Below, in pieces: positions 41,202 to 51,829 of a stretch of DNA of 56,589 bases (its first letter is position 1; each line of letters starts with the position of its first letter). A program made the position numbers and the translations under genes. This DNA is from Bacillota bacterium (GTDB lineage Bacteria; Bacillota; Clostridia; Christensenellales; UBA3700): NCBI GenBank assembly GCA_023396095.1, contig JAEWXG010000010.1, forward strand, positions 1 to 56,589, given 5' to 3'. Below the pieces are notes generated by a model. It saw only the letters and a program-made list of their open reading frames with translations, searched no databases and was not told the DNA's origin.

Positions 41202-43229
41202 TTATTCTTGTGACATTTCTTGTGGATCTTGTGTGTTTTTTATTGCAATATCTTCAACATTATCTGTTTGCGTATCATCAGTATTTTTAGTGATAATATC
41301 TTCCATAATATCCACTCTTGGAACATCATAGCCCATTTCTTCTGTTTTCTTTTCTATATATTCTATGACTTCTTTGGCAGACTTACCTTCAAAAAGCATA
41401 TTGACTTCATTTGTGTATATTGTGTCTTTCGCGATTAAAACTTCAGCCATTGAGTGAAGAACATTTATGTGTTCTTTAAGTACAGAAAGTGCCTTTTTAT
41501 AATTTGTATCAAGTATGTTTTTTATTTCCAAGTCTACCATATAGTTGATGCCATCAGAAGTGGTGTTATGAACGGCATAATCCCTTCCTAGGAAAACCTC
41601 ACCATTCCCACCTAAAGACATAAGCCCTAGTTTATTAGACATTCCCCATTCAGTAACCATTTTCTTTGCTATGCTTGTTGCTCTTTCAATATCATTTGAG
41701 GCACCAGTTGTAACATCTTGTATAATGATTTCTTCGGCTGCACGGCCAGCAAGCATCATTGCAATAAGATCGTTCAGCTTATTTTTTGATACGTGTTCAT
41801 CATCTGTTTCTGGGCGAGTAAGAGTGTATCCAGCAGCCATTCCTCTAGGGACAATTGAAACTTCTTGAACTTCATCGCAGTTTTCTAAAATTTTTGAAAG
41901 AATAGCGTGACCGCATTCATGGTAAGCTGTAATCTTTTTGTCTTTATCCGTAACAATTCGACTCTTCTTTTTTGGCCCTGCAATAACTTTGTTTATTGCT
42001 TCAAGTATATCCACCATTATTATAGTTTTTCTATTTGCTCTGGCGGCAAGAATTGCTGCTTCATTCAATAGATTCTCAATATCAGCGCCTGTAAAACCAG
42101 TTGTCATTCTAGATAGAATTTTGAAAGAAACATCTTTGGAAAGAGGCTTATTTTTTGCGTGAACTTTAAAAATTTCTTCTCTGCCCTTAATGTCAGGAAC
42201 GCCAACAAAGATTTGTCTATCGAAACGACCAGGACGAACTAATGCAGGATCTAAAACATCGGATCTATTTGTTGCGGCAAGTATAATAATGTTCGTTTCT
42301 TTATCAAAACCGTCCATTTCAACAAGTAGTTGATTTAGAGTTTGTTCTTTTTCGTCATTTCCACCACCAAGGCCAGCTCCACGTTGTCTTCCTACGGCAT
42401 CTATTTCATCGATGAAGACAATGCAAGGGGCGTTTCTTTTTGCTTCTGCAAATAAATCTCTTACTCTTGCAGCGCCTGCTCCAACAAACATTTCTACAAA
42501 TTCAGAACCGCTTGTTGAAAAGAAAGGAACATTTGCTTCTCCAGCAACAGCTTTTGCAAAAAGAGTTTTACCTGTACCAGGAGGACCAACGAGAAGGACA
42601 CCTTTTGGAATTTTAGCACTAACAAGTTGATATTTTTTTGGATTCTTAAGAAATTCAACAATTTCTTGTAATTCTTCTTTCTCTTCTTCCGCTCCAGCAA
42701 CATCCGTAAATCTTACTGTAACATTTTGCTTTAATTTTGCTTTGCTTTTTACGAAACTATTAATTCCGGCTCCACCACCAGCGTTTTGTCTATAAATAAG
42801 AAAAAACATAAGCCCTAGTCCCAAAAGACTTAGGACAGGGAAAATGTAGCTTGTCCACCTGTTTTTAGTTTCCGGATTGGCTACAGTAACTGATGGTTTT
42901 TCAGCTAAAGAATCTGTTGCTTTGTCATATAAATCGTGAAACGAAGCATCAGTTCTTACGGTTGTGACATAATCCGCTCTTCTTTTAAGCAAATCTTTAG
43001 TTTGAAAAGAAGAATCTTTTTTTAAGAAATAAATTTTTTCTCCATATACAAAAATAGCAGAAACATTACCTGTTTTTAATTGGTTTTCTAAAGTTTCCGT
43101 TTCGGATCCTTTGAGAGGCACTGCTTTAGGAGCAGGGCTAGAATTTAAAAGTAGAGAAACAGAAAAGAATAGAATTAACAACAAAGCAACGGTTAGTAAT
43201 ATTCTTATTAAAGGGGTTTTTGCTTTCAA
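41202..43229 (-). CDS. ftsH: ATP-dependent zinc metalloprotease FtsH
   Basis: 675 residues. Membrane-anchored AAA+ protease that degrades damaged and regulatory membrane proteins as a hexamer. Two membrane helices (about 8-28 and 126-146), Walker A GPPGTGKT (215-222), Walker B IVFIDEIDAVGRQRG, second region of homology TNRSDVLDPALVRPGRFDRQ, and the zinc site YHECGHAI (HExxH). The start is TTG at 43229, with AGGAGGT a few bases upstream; no ATG fits. Acidic C-terminal tail. Divergent from the CvpA-like gene. Confidence 0.96.
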   Translation of the reverse strand: MKAKTPLIRILLTVALLLILFFSVSLLLNSSPAPKAVPLKGSETETLENQLKTGNVSAIFVYGEKIYFLKKDSSFQTKDLLKRRADYVTTVRTDASFHDLYDKATDSLAEKPSVTVANPETKNRWTSYIFPVLSLLGLGLMFFLIYRQNAGGGAGINSFVKSKAKLKQNVTVRFTDVAGAEEEKEELQEIVEFLKNPKKYQLVSAKIPKGVLLVGPPGTGKTLFAKAVAGEANVPFFSTSGSEFVEMFVGAGAARVRDLFAEAKRNAPCIVFIDEIDAVGRQRGAGLGGGNDEKEQTLNQLLVEMDGFDKETNIIILAATNRSDVLDPALVRPGRFDRQIFVGVPDIKGREEIFKVHAKNKPLSKDVSFKILSRMTTGFTGADIENLLNEAAILAARANRKTIIMVDILEAINKVIAGPKKKSRIVTDKDKKITAYHECGHAILSKILENCDEVQEVSIVPRGMAAGYTLTRPETDDEHVSKNKLNDLIAMMLAGRAAEEIIIQDVTTGASNDIERATSIAKKMVTEWGMSNKLGLMSLGGNGEVFLGRDYAVHNTTSDGINYMVDLEIKNILDTNYKKALSVLKEHINVLHSMAEVLIAKDTIYTNEVNMLFEGKSAKEVIEYIEKKTEEMGYDVPRVDIMEDIITKNTDDTQTDNVEDIAIKNTQDPQEMSQE

Positions 43230-43407
43230 AATGACCTCCTATTTTGTTAAATATTGTTTAAAAGCAATATTGTTTTTATTATTTATTCTATACAATGATA
43301 ACATATATTATATTATATTACATAAGCGAGTGAGAAATATTTTATTTACAAATAAATAATAAGCGTGCTAATATAGGATTTGAAATATATAGTTAAGAGG
43401 AAATTCG

Positions 43408-44106
43408 ATGGTAGCAGATTTGGTTTTTTTTGCAATTGTCATTTTAGGCGGAGTGGTAGGAACGCTTGTTGGAGCGAGCCGAGGTTTACTCAAATCAATA
43501 AAATGGATAGTAATATTTGTAATTATTTTTCTTTGCGCAAATCAAGTTGCTAATCTTATTGCGGGAACAACTTCAGGAGAAAAATTTTCCAACTTTATAT
43601 ACGAAAAATTATATAAAAATACACAACTTGAGCAAGCAGTTTACATGGGAAATAATAAAGTTTCAATTGAAGGGGAAATAATATCAATAGAAGAAATAGC
43701 TGCAAGATTTAGAATTCCAACTACATATATAGGGTCTTTATCGAAACATTTAGTGGAAGGACAGAAAATTTCAGTTACGTTAGGGCAAATTACGGCGATA
43801 AACTTAATTAAAATTATTTTTATTATAGTCGTTCCGATTATTGTAGGCATTGTATTTTCAATAACATCTTTATTGTTGAAGAAGAACAAAAAAGAAGGAC
43901 AATCCATTACCGTAAAAGATAGAATTTTTGGTGGGTCTTTAGGGCTAATAATGGGTATTTTTCTAGCTTTCTTTGTAGTTATTATTATATATATGATGAG
44001 AGAATTAAGCGCTCTAGAAACGCTTATTACATATTTAGATAATGAAACAAGAGTGATTAGTAAATTAATAGAAACACCTTTATTCAAAAGAATATTAAGA
44101 GTGTAG
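43408..44106 (+). CDS. CvpA-family membrane protein
   Basis: 232 residues. Four membrane helices (about 4-24, 32-52, 127-152, 177-200) with the N-terminal pattern FFAIVILGGVVGTLVGASRG LLKSI, close to the CvpA (colicin V production) family. Homologues act in purF-linked colicin production and envelope maintenance; the exact role is unclear. Its transcription runs toward tRNA-Glu. Confidence 0.6.
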   Translation: MVADLVFFAIVILGGVVGTLVGASRGLLKSIKWIVIFVIIFLCANQVANLIAGTTSGEKFSNFIYEKLYKNTQLEQAVYMGNNKVSIEGEIISIEEIAARFRIPTTYIGSLSKHLVEGQKISVTLGQITAINLIKIIFIIVVPIIVGIVFSITSLLLKKNKKEGQSITVKDRIFGGSLGLIMGIFLAFFVVIIIYMMRELSALETLITYLDNETRVISKLIETPLFKRILRV

Positions 44107-44177
44107 AGGGAAACATATTTTCAAATATGTGATATGTTTGCTTGTAAAACAATATTATGATAATATAGTTTTGCTTT

Positions 44178-44252
44178 GGCTCCATCGTCAAGCGGTTAAG
44201 ACACTGCCCTCTCACGGCAGGTTCAGGAGTTCGAATCTCCTTGGAGTCACCA
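44178..44252 (+). tRNA. tRNA-Glu (CTC)
   Basis: 75 bases: GGCTCCA acceptor pairing with TGGAGTC (one G-T), anticodon loop CTCTCAC (CTC), T-loop TTCGAAT, encoded CCA. Stands alone. Confidence 0.95.
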
Positions 44253-44263
44253 CTTAAAAGAAA

Positions 44264-44299
44264 AGAGCAATCTGTATAACAATTGCTCTTTTTTATTTT
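44264..44299 (+). terminator. tRNA-Glu terminator
   Basis: AGAGCAAT, 10-base loop, ATTGCTCT, then a T-run. Starts 11 bases after the tRNA CCA. Confidence 0.85.
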
Positions 44300-44481
44300 T
44301 TAAAATTTATCTGAAGAATGCAAATTGTATTAAACCTTACGATATTTAACCTTTTAACTTACAAAAAAAACAAGAATCGCAATAAGATTTTTCTGATTTT
44401 GAAAAACAAAAAATGGAATCATTGGAAAAAATGAAAAATTTAAAATTTTTAATATTTCAGTGTGATGAATCATTATAGTTT

Positions 44482-45288
44482 TTAAATTTTATATTTAAAC
44501 TCTTCTCTATTTTTATAGTAGGTCAAGTAATCGAAACCAATGTTTTTTAGTGCAAGAATAGTATCTTCATATTTTTCGCAAATACGCGTCGGGTAGTGGG
44601 CGTCAGATGAGAATGTTATCTTTTTGCCGCCCATTTTTTTATACTGTTCTAATAGTTCTAGTGATGGTAAAATAGGAGTTTCATTTATATGTATATGAGT
44701 ATTGACTTCCAAGGTTTTACCTTTTTCAATGATGGCTTTTAGGATATCGCTTAAAATATTTTTATATTCAATGAAGTCAAACAATCTTTTTTTATAAGGA
44801 GCTTTTCTTATTACATATCCTAGGTGGCCAATAATATCATAGTCGTATGAGGCATATATGCTATTTAATACGCACTTAAAATAATATTCGTAAGCTTCAT
44901 GTTGAGTTTTATTTTCAAAATAATTTTTTTGATAGCAATCCTCATTGTAAACGGTATGCACAGAATTGATAATAACATCTAAAGGATATGTGTCGATTAA
45001 TTTTTTATATGCGCTTTCTGATTCCCTTGAATAACCAACTTCAATTCCGCAAGCAATATCAATTACAGATCTATATTTGTTTTTTAATAAATTTATAGTT
45101 TTTATGTGATTGTCTATATCAAGAGCAGGAAGAGAAAAATTTGTATTAGTGCAATAATCAAAATCATAATCGCAATGGTCCGTTATAGCGTAATATTTAA
45201 CATTAAGGCGTATTGCTTCTTTTATCATATCTTCTGCTCTCGATGAAGAGTCAGGTGAGTGGTTGGAATGTGTGTGCGAGTCAATCAT
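44482..45288 (-). CDS. PHP-domain phosphatase, histidinol-phosphatase (HisJ) family
   Basis: 268 residues. Metal-binding PHP motifs are in order: DSHTHSNHSPD at the N-terminus, ITDHCDYDFDY, GIEVGYS, NSVHTV, DIIGHLGYV, NTHIHIN and SSDAHYP. This trinuclear-metal barrel hydrolyses phosphate esters; HisJ members remove phosphate from histidinol phosphate. No other histidine genes are nearby, so the substrate is uncertain. Confidence 0.8.
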   Translation of the reverse strand: MIDSHTHSNHSPDSSSRAEDMIKEAIRLNVKYYAITDHCDYDFDYCTNTNFSLPALDIDNHIKTINLLKNKYRSVIDIACGIEVGYSRESESAYKKLIDTYPLDVIINSVHTVYNEDCYQKNYFENKTQHEAYEYYFKCVLNSIYASYDYDIIGHLGYVIRKAPYKKRLFDFIEYKNILSDILKAIIEKGKTLEVNTHIHINETPILPSLELLEQYKKMGGKKITFSSDAHYPTRICEKYEDTILALKNIGFDYLTYYKNREEFKYKI

Positions 45289-45511
45289 ATATTCTCCATT
45301 GACATTATTATATCAAATAAAATAAGAAAGTTAAGTTATGTAAAATAAAAAGCAAACAATAAGAGAATAAAAATATAGAAGTGCTCAAACGAGCCTGAGA
45401 AAAGTGTCAAATTTGTTAAAAGATTAACAAAAAATATAAAAAAACACCTTTTTTTTTATAAATTACTTATGTATAATTATTGAAGTGGAAACCATTAAGG
45501 AGGGGAAAATT

Positions 45512-46630
45512 ATGATTATTGGTGTACCAAAAGAAATTAAGAATCAAGAAGATAGAGTAGCGTTAACTCCAGCTGGAGTAATGGCTTTAGTGAAAGCAGG
45601 ACATAGTGTCTATGTTGAGAAAAATGCCGGTGTGGGATCTGGATTTTCTGATGCTGAATATGTAGCAGAAGGTGCTAAAATCTTAGATAAGGCAGCAGAT
45701 GTTTGGGCAAAATCAAATATGATAATTAAAGTCAAAGAGCCACTTGAGTCAGAATACAAGTATTTCCGTAAAGATTTAATATTATTTACTTACTTGCATT
45801 TAGCTAATGAACCTGAATTAACAAAAGCTTTAGTAGATTCTGGATGTGTTGCTATAGCTTATGAAACAGTTCAAAAAGAAGATAGGACATTGCCTTTACT
45901 TTCACCAATGAGTGAAATAGCAGGAAGAATGGCTGTTCAAAATGGAGTAGTTTATTTGCAAAAAACTCAAGGCGGAAAAGGGATGCTGATTGACGGGGTT
46001 TCTGGTGTTGCACCAGGACACATAGTAATATTGGGAGCAGGAATTGTTGGAACAGCAGCATTGAGAAGAGCTGTTGGGTTAGGAGCAAGAGTTACTGTTC
46101 TTGATGTTAATGTTGACAGACTTCGTTATTTGAGTGAAGTATTCTACGGACAAATCGAAACATTATATTCAAATGAATACAACTTAAAGAGTGCAATTAA
46201 AACAGCTGATTTAGTTGTAGGAGCAGTTTTAATTCCTGGAGCAAAGGCGCCAAAACTAATTACAGAAGAAATGATTAAAGAAATGCCAGATGGCGGTGTT
46301 GTAGTTGACGTTGCTATTGACCAAGGAGGTTGTGTGCAGACAGCTTATGCAACAACTCACACAGATCCAGTATTTGTTAAACATGGTATTATTCACTATG
46401 CAGTTGCAAATATTCCTGGAGCAGTTCCACATACATCTACAAGAGCTTTAACTAATGTAACATTGCCATATGCTGTTAAAATAGCTAATTTAGGATGGAA
46501 GGCAGCTTTAAAAGCAGACGCATCATTAGCAAAAGGAGCAAATGTAATAGAAGGAAAGGTTACATTTAAAGGAGTAAGTGAGGCATTCCCTCAATACCCA
46601 TTAGTAGATGTTAATGAATTAATAAAATAA
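45512..46630 (+). CDS. ald: Alanine dehydrogenase
   Basis: 372 residues from ATG 45512, chosen because AAGGAGGGG stands just before it; the frame is open 9 codons further up without a site. Interconverts L-alanine and pyruvate plus ammonia with NAD. Typical segments: MIIGVPKEIKNQEDRVALTP, VKVKEPLESEYKYFRKDLIL, LTYLHLA, the NAD-binding VILGAGIVGTAALRRAVGLG, VVVDVAIDQGGC and NIPGAVPHTSTRALTNVTLP. Followed by a bidirectional terminator. Confidence 0.96.
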   Translation: MIIGVPKEIKNQEDRVALTPAGVMALVKAGHSVYVEKNAGVGSGFSDAEYVAEGAKILDKAADVWAKSNMIIKVKEPLESEYKYFRKDLILFTYLHLANEPELTKALVDSGCVAIAYETVQKEDRTLPLLSPMSEIAGRMAVQNGVVYLQKTQGGKGMLIDGVSGVAPGHIVILGAGIVGTAALRRAVGLGARVTVLDVNVDRLRYLSEVFYGQIETLYSNEYNLKSAIKTADLVVGAVLIPGAKAPKLITEEMIKEMPDGGVVVDVAIDQGGCVQTAYATTHTDPVFVKHGIIHYAVANIPGAVPHTSTRALTNVTLPYAVKIANLGWKAALKADASLAKGANVIEGKVTFKGVSEAFPQYPLVDVNELIK

Positions 46631-46660
46631 ACAGAAGTTAATAAAACAATAAATATAATA

Positions 46661-46692
46661 AAAAATCCAACAAAATTTCTGTTGGATTTTTT
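46661..46692. terminator. Bidirectional terminator between ald and the YitT gene
   Basis: AAAAATCCAACA-AAATTTC-TGTTGGATTTTTT, perfect stem with A/T runs on both sides. Confidence 0.9.
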
Positions 46693-46716
46693 ATTAAGTT
46701 TCTATGAGTATTGTAA

Positions 46717-47649
46717 TTACTTAATTTTGCTGGAAGGATTCAATGTATTATCGAAGCCGTTCCCTGAAATGTCGGTAACTCCTGAAATATAGAAAAAAGC
46801 ATTAGGGTCAATTTCTTTGATTTTACTTTTCACAATTTGCATTTGTCTTTTTCTAACAACACAAATTAAAAAATATTTATCACTTCTTGTGAACATTCCG
46901 GTTGCTTTAAAGGCTGTAATACTACGGTGTAAATCGTTTATTATAAAGTTAGCAATTTCTTGATGCTTATTTGTGATAATTTTAAATTCAACAGTTGAAA
47001 CGAATCCTCTTTGTATAACATCAGCAACGAAAGAAGCGGTATAGATGGCAATAACGGCATAAACAGCAGTTTTCATTTTATAGCCAGCAGGCATTATTAA
47101 GCCTCCAATAACACCAATCATACAGTCAAAAGCAAATATAATCCATACAACTTTAGAGTTTGGAAATTTGTTTTGGATTAATAAGCCAACTATATCTGAG
47201 CCACCTGTAGAGCAGTTGATTTTTAATAGGTACCCTAGAGCAATCCCCCATAAAATCCCTCCAGCAACTGTAGCAGCAAGAGGATCCGTAGTAAAAGTGA
47301 TAGGGGATATTCCCTGGTTAGTTAATTGAACATTGATGAAAGAAACTATTTGTGTAAAACCTGAAGAAATGGCTGTTGCTAATAATGTCATGAATACAAA
47401 CTTTTTATTAAGAAAGAAAAAAGCAAGTATTAACAAAGGAACATTGATTAGAAAAGCAATTAAACCTTGATATCCTTGTAGGGCTTGAATATTAACTGCA
47501 AGAATTGTAGCAACACCAGAGGCTCCACCGTTAGCAATTCTGTTTGGCACAAAAAAAGTTTCTACAGCAAAAGCGCGAAGTATGCTCGTTGCCACTAAAA
47601 CTATAAAGATAGTTAGATATTTATGTTTTTTTAATCCATTTTCAAGCAT
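46717..47649 (-). CDS. YitT family membrane protein (DUF161/DUF2179)
   Basis: 310 residues from ATG 47649 (GGTAGG eight bases upstream); a TTG 15 bases earlier is less likely. Five to six membrane helices, with FFVPNRIANGGASGVATIL and LKINCSTGGSDIVGLLI characteristic of YitT_membrane, and a C-terminal cytoplasmic DUF2179 domain (FKATGMFTRSDKYFLICVVR). Transport role proposed for the family; substrate unknown. Confidence 0.9.
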   Translation of the reverse strand: MLENGLKKHKYLTIFIVLVATSILRAFAVETFFVPNRIANGGASGVATILAVNIQALQGYQGLIAFLINVPLLILAFFFLNKKFVFMTLLATAISSGFTQIVSFINVQLTNQGISPITFTTDPLAATVAGGILWGIALGYLLKINCSTGGSDIVGLLIQNKFPNSKVVWIIFAFDCMIGVIGGLIMPAGYKMKTAVYAVIAIYTASFVADVIQRGFVSTVEFKIITNKHQEIANFIINDLHRSITAFKATGMFTRSDKYFLICVVRKRQMQIVKSKIKEIDPNAFFYISGVTDISGNGFDNTLNPSSKIK

Positions 47650-47863
47650 GTTAAAACCTACCAAATATTTATAAGTACACTATACATTATGGATATTAAA
47701 TTAGCAATTAGAACGCAAAAAGATGCATGGCAAATTTAAGCTTTTTGACTAGCATACTAAAAGTAGAAAATTGAAAAATGAAATAATCATTATAATGATA
47801 TTGCAATAGATTAAGAATTAAAAATATGCTACTATATGAACAAGAAGGAAAGGTAAGAAGAAA

Positions 47864-50254
47864 ATGAAAGAGATTAGTTTGAATTTTGATTGGAAATATT
47901 CCCCTGATTTTAAAAGTGATTATTTAGCAAACAAATTTGATGATAGTAAATTTGAAACAGTTAATATTCCACATACAAATAAAGAAATCCCATATAATTA
48001 TTTTGATGAGAACGATAGTTGCTTTGTAAGTTGCTATAGAAAACATTTAAAGTTGCCAAAAGAGTATAAAGAGAAAAATTTAATTATAAGATTTGAGGCT
48101 TGCGGACATTACGCAAAAGTTTATTTAAATGGTGAAAAGATATCAGAGCATAAAGGTGGATATACTGCGTTTGATGTTGATATAACGAAACAATATAGAT
48201 TTGAAGAGGATAATGTATTAGTTGTAGAATTAGATTCGTCAGAAAGAGAAGAAATTCCTCCATTCGGCGGCGTGATCGACTATTTAACGTATGGTGGTAT
48301 ATATAGGGAAGTAACACTATTTGTTCATGAAGATACCTATATTAAAAACATCAAAATAACACCTTTGGAAGTTTTAACAGAAAATATCTCTGTTGATATT
48401 GAAATAGAGTTAAATAAAAAAGCAAAGATAGAAGTTCCTGCAAGAATAGTTAAAGATAGTGGTGAAGCGTTAACCGGGTTTATTATTAAAAGCGATTGTG
48501 AAAGCGAAAAAATAAAAGTTAACAAAAAAATCAACAAAAAGGTTGATTTATGGGATATTGATTCTCCAATTTTATATAATTTAGAGATTGAAATGGGAGG
48601 ATATACACTTAAAGAAAGATTTGGCTTTAGAGATGCCGTGTTTAAAAATAAAGGTTTTTATCTAAATGGAAGATTGTTAAAAATAAGAGGATTAAATAGA
48701 CATCAGTCATTTCCATATGTAGGATATGCAATGCCAAAAACTGCACAATACGCAGATGCAGAATATTTAAAATATTCTTTAGGAGTTAATTTAGTAAGGA
48801 CATCCCATTATCCTAATTCAAAACATTTTTTAAGAAGATGTGACGAAATAGGGCTATTGGTGTTTACTGAAATTCCAGGGTGGCAACATATAGGCGATAG
48901 TGCAGAGTGGCATGATTTATGTTTGCAACACGTAGAAGAAATGATAAAGGAAGGATACAACCATCCTAGTATTATTTTATGGGGTGTGAGAATTAATGAG
49001 TCTGGTGATAATAAAGAACTTTATACAAGAACAAACAAGCGCGCTCATGAATTAGACTCATCAAGACAAACTGGTGGAGTTAGATTTTTACCAAGAAGTC
49101 AATTTTTGGAAGATGTTTATACTTTTAATGATTTTATTCATTCTGGAGGAAGGGCTGTATTAATGCCAAAATTCTTTGTTGCCGGGAAGAAACCATATTT
49201 AGTAACTGAACACAATGGGCATATGTTCCCAACTAAATCTTTCGATCATGAGAAGAAGAGGCAAGAACATGCTTTAAGGCATGCAAGAGTTTTAAATAAA
49301 ATGTACAAGACAAAAGGAATTAGTGGAGCTATAGGTTGGTGTATGTCTGACTATAATACGCATAAAGACTTTGGTTCTGGGGATAAAATTTGTTATCACG
49401 GCGTTTCTGATATGTTCAGAATAGAAAAGTTGGCTGCAAGTGTATATAAATCTCAACAAGAACAGTATGGAGTTTTAGAAATAACTTCTAATATGGAAAT
49501 AGGGGATGTTGCTGGTGGTAGAACAGGGGATGTTTATATAATTACAAATTGTGATGAGATAAAACTATATAAAAACGGTGTTGAAATATTGGTAATAGAT
49601 GTGAAAAAAGAAGCTAAGAAGTTTAAAGAATTTAAACACTTGCCACATCCTTTAATTAAGTTAGTTGATGTAATTGGTAATCAGTTAGACAATGCTGGAA
49701 TTTTTAAAGGTAAAGACGCAAATAGGATGAAAAAAGTTTTATTAAAAGCTAAGGTGGCAGGAGCTCCGGCGGCAGTAATAAGATATCCATTAACAGCTTT
49801 ATATTTAATTACAAGATATAAACTAGGTATTAATGGTGTTGAAAAATTGTTTGGGCAGTATGTGACAAGTTGGGGAGCAAAACAGTCATCTTTCTTGTTT
49901 GAAGGATATAAGGATGGCAAAAAGGTAGCAGTTGTTGAAAAGGCAGCAGCTTCAGAAAAATGTATTGTTGCAAATATAGATAAGAATTTACTCACAGAGG
50001 ATGCAACATATGATGTAGCAAAAGTAACAATAAAGGCAAAGTCGCAAGTTGGAAATGTTTTACCATACGACAATAGTTCTATTGAAGTAATAACAGAAGG
50101 GCCTATTAAACTAATTGGACCAAGTCAGTTTTCACTAATAGGTGGAGCGAGAGCTTTTTGGGTAAAAAGTTTTGGTGAAAAGGGGAAGGCAAAAATTACA
50201 GTAGTTTGTGCTGAAACGGGATATAAAGAGGTTTTTGATATACAAGTTCAATAG
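47864..50254 (+). CDS. Glycoside hydrolase family 2 (beta-galactosidase/beta-glucuronidase-like)
   Basis: 796 residues. N-terminal sugar-binding domain (FETVNIPHTNKE, YGGIYREVTLFV), immunoglobulin-like domain, then the TIM barrel with GLNRHQSFPYVGYAMP, NLVRTSHYPNS and the acid/base region SIILWGVRINESGD, and the nucleophile region YLVTEHNGHMFPTK. Domains after about 560 include a DUF4982-like segment. No signal peptide, so it acts inside the cell on imported sugars; no dedicated transporter is adjacent. AAGGAAAGG before the ATG. Confidence 0.88.
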   Translation: MKEISLNFDWKYSPDFKSDYLANKFDDSKFETVNIPHTNKEIPYNYFDENDSCFVSCYRKHLKLPKEYKEKNLIIRFEACGHYAKVYLNGEKISEHKGGYTAFDVDITKQYRFEEDNVLVVELDSSEREEIPPFGGVIDYLTYGGIYREVTLFVHEDTYIKNIKITPLEVLTENISVDIEIELNKKAKIEVPARIVKDSGEALTGFIIKSDCESEKIKVNKKINKKVDLWDIDSPILYNLEIEMGGYTLKERFGFRDAVFKNKGFYLNGRLLKIRGLNRHQSFPYVGYAMPKTAQYADAEYLKYSLGVNLVRTSHYPNSKHFLRRCDEIGLLVFTEIPGWQHIGDSAEWHDLCLQHVEEMIKEGYNHPSIILWGVRINESGDNKELYTRTNKRAHELDSSRQTGGVRFLPRSQFLEDVYTFNDFIHSGGRAVLMPKFFVAGKKPYLVTEHNGHMFPTKSFDHEKKRQEHALRHARVLNKMYKTKGISGAIGWCMSDYNTHKDFGSGDKICYHGVSDMFRIEKLAASVYKSQQEQYGVLEITSNMEIGDVAGGRTGDVYIITNCDEIKLYKNGVEILVIDVKKEAKKFKEFKHLPHPLIKLVDVIGNQLDNAGIFKGKDANRMKKVLLKAKVAGAPAAVIRYPLTALYLITRYKLGINGVEKLFGQYVTSWGAKQSSFLFEGYKDGKKVAVVEKAAASEKCIVANIDKNLLTEDATYDVAKVTIKAKSQVGNVLPYDNSSIEVITEGPIKLIGPSQFSLIGGARAFWVKSFGEKGKAKITVVCAETGYKEVFDIQVQ

Positions 50255-50282
50255 ATTGCTGGAACGTTAAGTATTATAAAAT

Positions 50283-50320
50283 AAAAAAAGGTGCGATTAA
50301 AATAGCGCACCTTTTTTTTT
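50283..50320. terminator. Bidirectional terminator between the GH2 gene and proS
   Basis: AAAAAAAGGTGCG, 10-base loop, CGCACCTTTTTTTTT. Clear stem and runs on both strands. Confidence 0.9.
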
Positions 50321-50389
50321 GAAATTTTATAATGATAAATTAGTTCTAAAAAAGCAAGTTGTACAAAAACTATGCCCTATGTATATCTA

Positions 50390-51829
50390 TTAATATGCTT
50401 TTGCAAAAATCATTACTTTAGTAGCAGGTTTGCCGCAATAAACACACGTGTCGCCAACAGGGGTTTGATTAAAAGGCATAACGCGGCTAGTAGCTCCGCC
50501 AGTGAGCTCTTTTATTTTATCCTCACATTCACGGCAGCCACACCACATGGCTTTTGCAAATTTTTTATTGTTAACAGCGATTTTTAAGGCATTAAATGAA
50601 TGAACTGTTTTAATATTTTTATCTCTAAATTTTTTTGCTATATTGTACATATTTTTTTGAATATTATTTAAGTATTTGATAGTGGAAGAGGCAACTTTAT
50701 CGAGCTGTATTTGAGTTTTTTCAAGTGTATCTCTTCTGGAGAAACAAACAGTATTGTTTTCTAAGTCGCGTGGTCCTACTTCAATCCTTAAAGGAACACC
50801 TTTCATTTCCCATTGATTGAATTTCCATCCTGGTGATTGCGGAGATGAGTCAACAAAAACTTTTACATTCTTTTTTATAAGGCTTTTATATATTTTATTA
50901 ACAGCATTATCAACATTTTCATTATTTTTACCAATAGGGACAATTACTACTTGTATAGGTGCAGCTTTTGGAGGAAGTTTTAAACCTCTTTGATCTCCGT
51001 GTGCCATAATTAAAGCTCCTATTAAACGTGTAGAAACTCCCCAGCTGGTTTGATAAGGGTATTGAAGAGTGCTACTTTGATCGTAAAATTGCACATCAAA
51101 GGCTTTGGCAAAATTTTGTCCTAAGTAGTGAGAAGTTCCAGCCTGTAGGCTTTTCCCGTCTAACATCATAGCTTCCATCGTGTATGTAGTAACGGCGCCT
51201 GCAAATTTTTCCTTATCGCTTTTTTGTCCAGTTATAACAGGGATAGCAAAAATATTTTTCATAAAGTCTTCATATATTTTGAGCATTTGCAAAGTTTCTG
51301 TTTTTGCTTCCTCTTCAGTTGCGTGCAAGGTATGACCTTCTTGCCATAAAAACTCACTTGTACGAAGAAAAGGTCTTGTAGTTTTTTCGCATCTATATAC
51401 ATTTGCCCACTGATTAATCAACAAAGGTAGATCTCTCCAGCTATGTACCCATTTGCTAAACATTGAGCAAATAATAGTTTCAGATGTAGGTCTAACAACA
51501 AGCGGTTCAGCAAGCTTGTCTTTTCCATAGTGTGTTACAAGGGCAACTTCTGGGGCAAAACCTTCAACGTGCTCAGCTTCTTTGGTTAAATAGCTGTAAG
51601 GAATCATCATTGGGAAATATGCATTTTTATGCCCGGTTGCTTTAAATTGTTTATTAAATTCCTCTTGAACAATTTCCCATAGAGCGTATCCGTATGGTCG
51701 TATAACCATTGTTCCTTTTACTGGACCATAATCTGCAAGTTCAGTTTTGACAACAATGTCGGTATACCATTGAGGAAAATCATTTTCTATTGAAGCAATT
51801 TCTTTTACAAACTCATTATTATTTGTCAT
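50390..51829 (-). CDS. proS: Prolyl-tRNA synthetase, archaeal/eukaryote-like type
   Basis: 479 residues, without the editing insertion of E. coli-type ProRS. Class II motifs: GTMVIRPYGYALWEIVQEEF, motif 2 VYRCEKTTRPFLRTSEFLWQ with EGHT, motif 3 near MAHGDQRGLKLPP. The C-terminal zinc-type domain has CGCRECEDKIKELTG and CVYCGKPA, ending in the usual tyrosine (FAKAY). GGAGAG precedes the ATG. It borders the conjugative element, whose first gene starts 136 bases away. Confidence 0.95.
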   Translation of the reverse strand: MTNNNEFVKEIASIENDFPQWYTDIVVKTELADYGPVKGTMVIRPYGYALWEIVQEEFNKQFKATGHKNAYFPMMIPYSYLTKEAEHVEGFAPEVALVTHYGKDKLAEPLVVRPTSETIICSMFSKWVHSWRDLPLLINQWANVYRCEKTTRPFLRTSEFLWQEGHTLHATEEEAKTETLQMLKIYEDFMKNIFAIPVITGQKSDKEKFAGAVTTYTMEAMMLDGKSLQAGTSHYLGQNFAKAFDVQFYDQSSTLQYPYQTSWGVSTRLIGALIMAHGDQRGLKLPPKAAPIQVVIVPIGKNNENVDNAVNKIYKSLIKKNVKVFVDSSPQSPGWKFNQWEMKGVPLRIEVGPRDLENNTVCFSRRDTLEKTQIQLDKVASSTIKYLNNIQKNMYNIAKKFRDKNIKTVHSFNALKIAVNNKKFAKAMWCGCRECEDKIKELTGGATSRVMPFNQTPVGDTCVYCGKPATKVMIFAKAY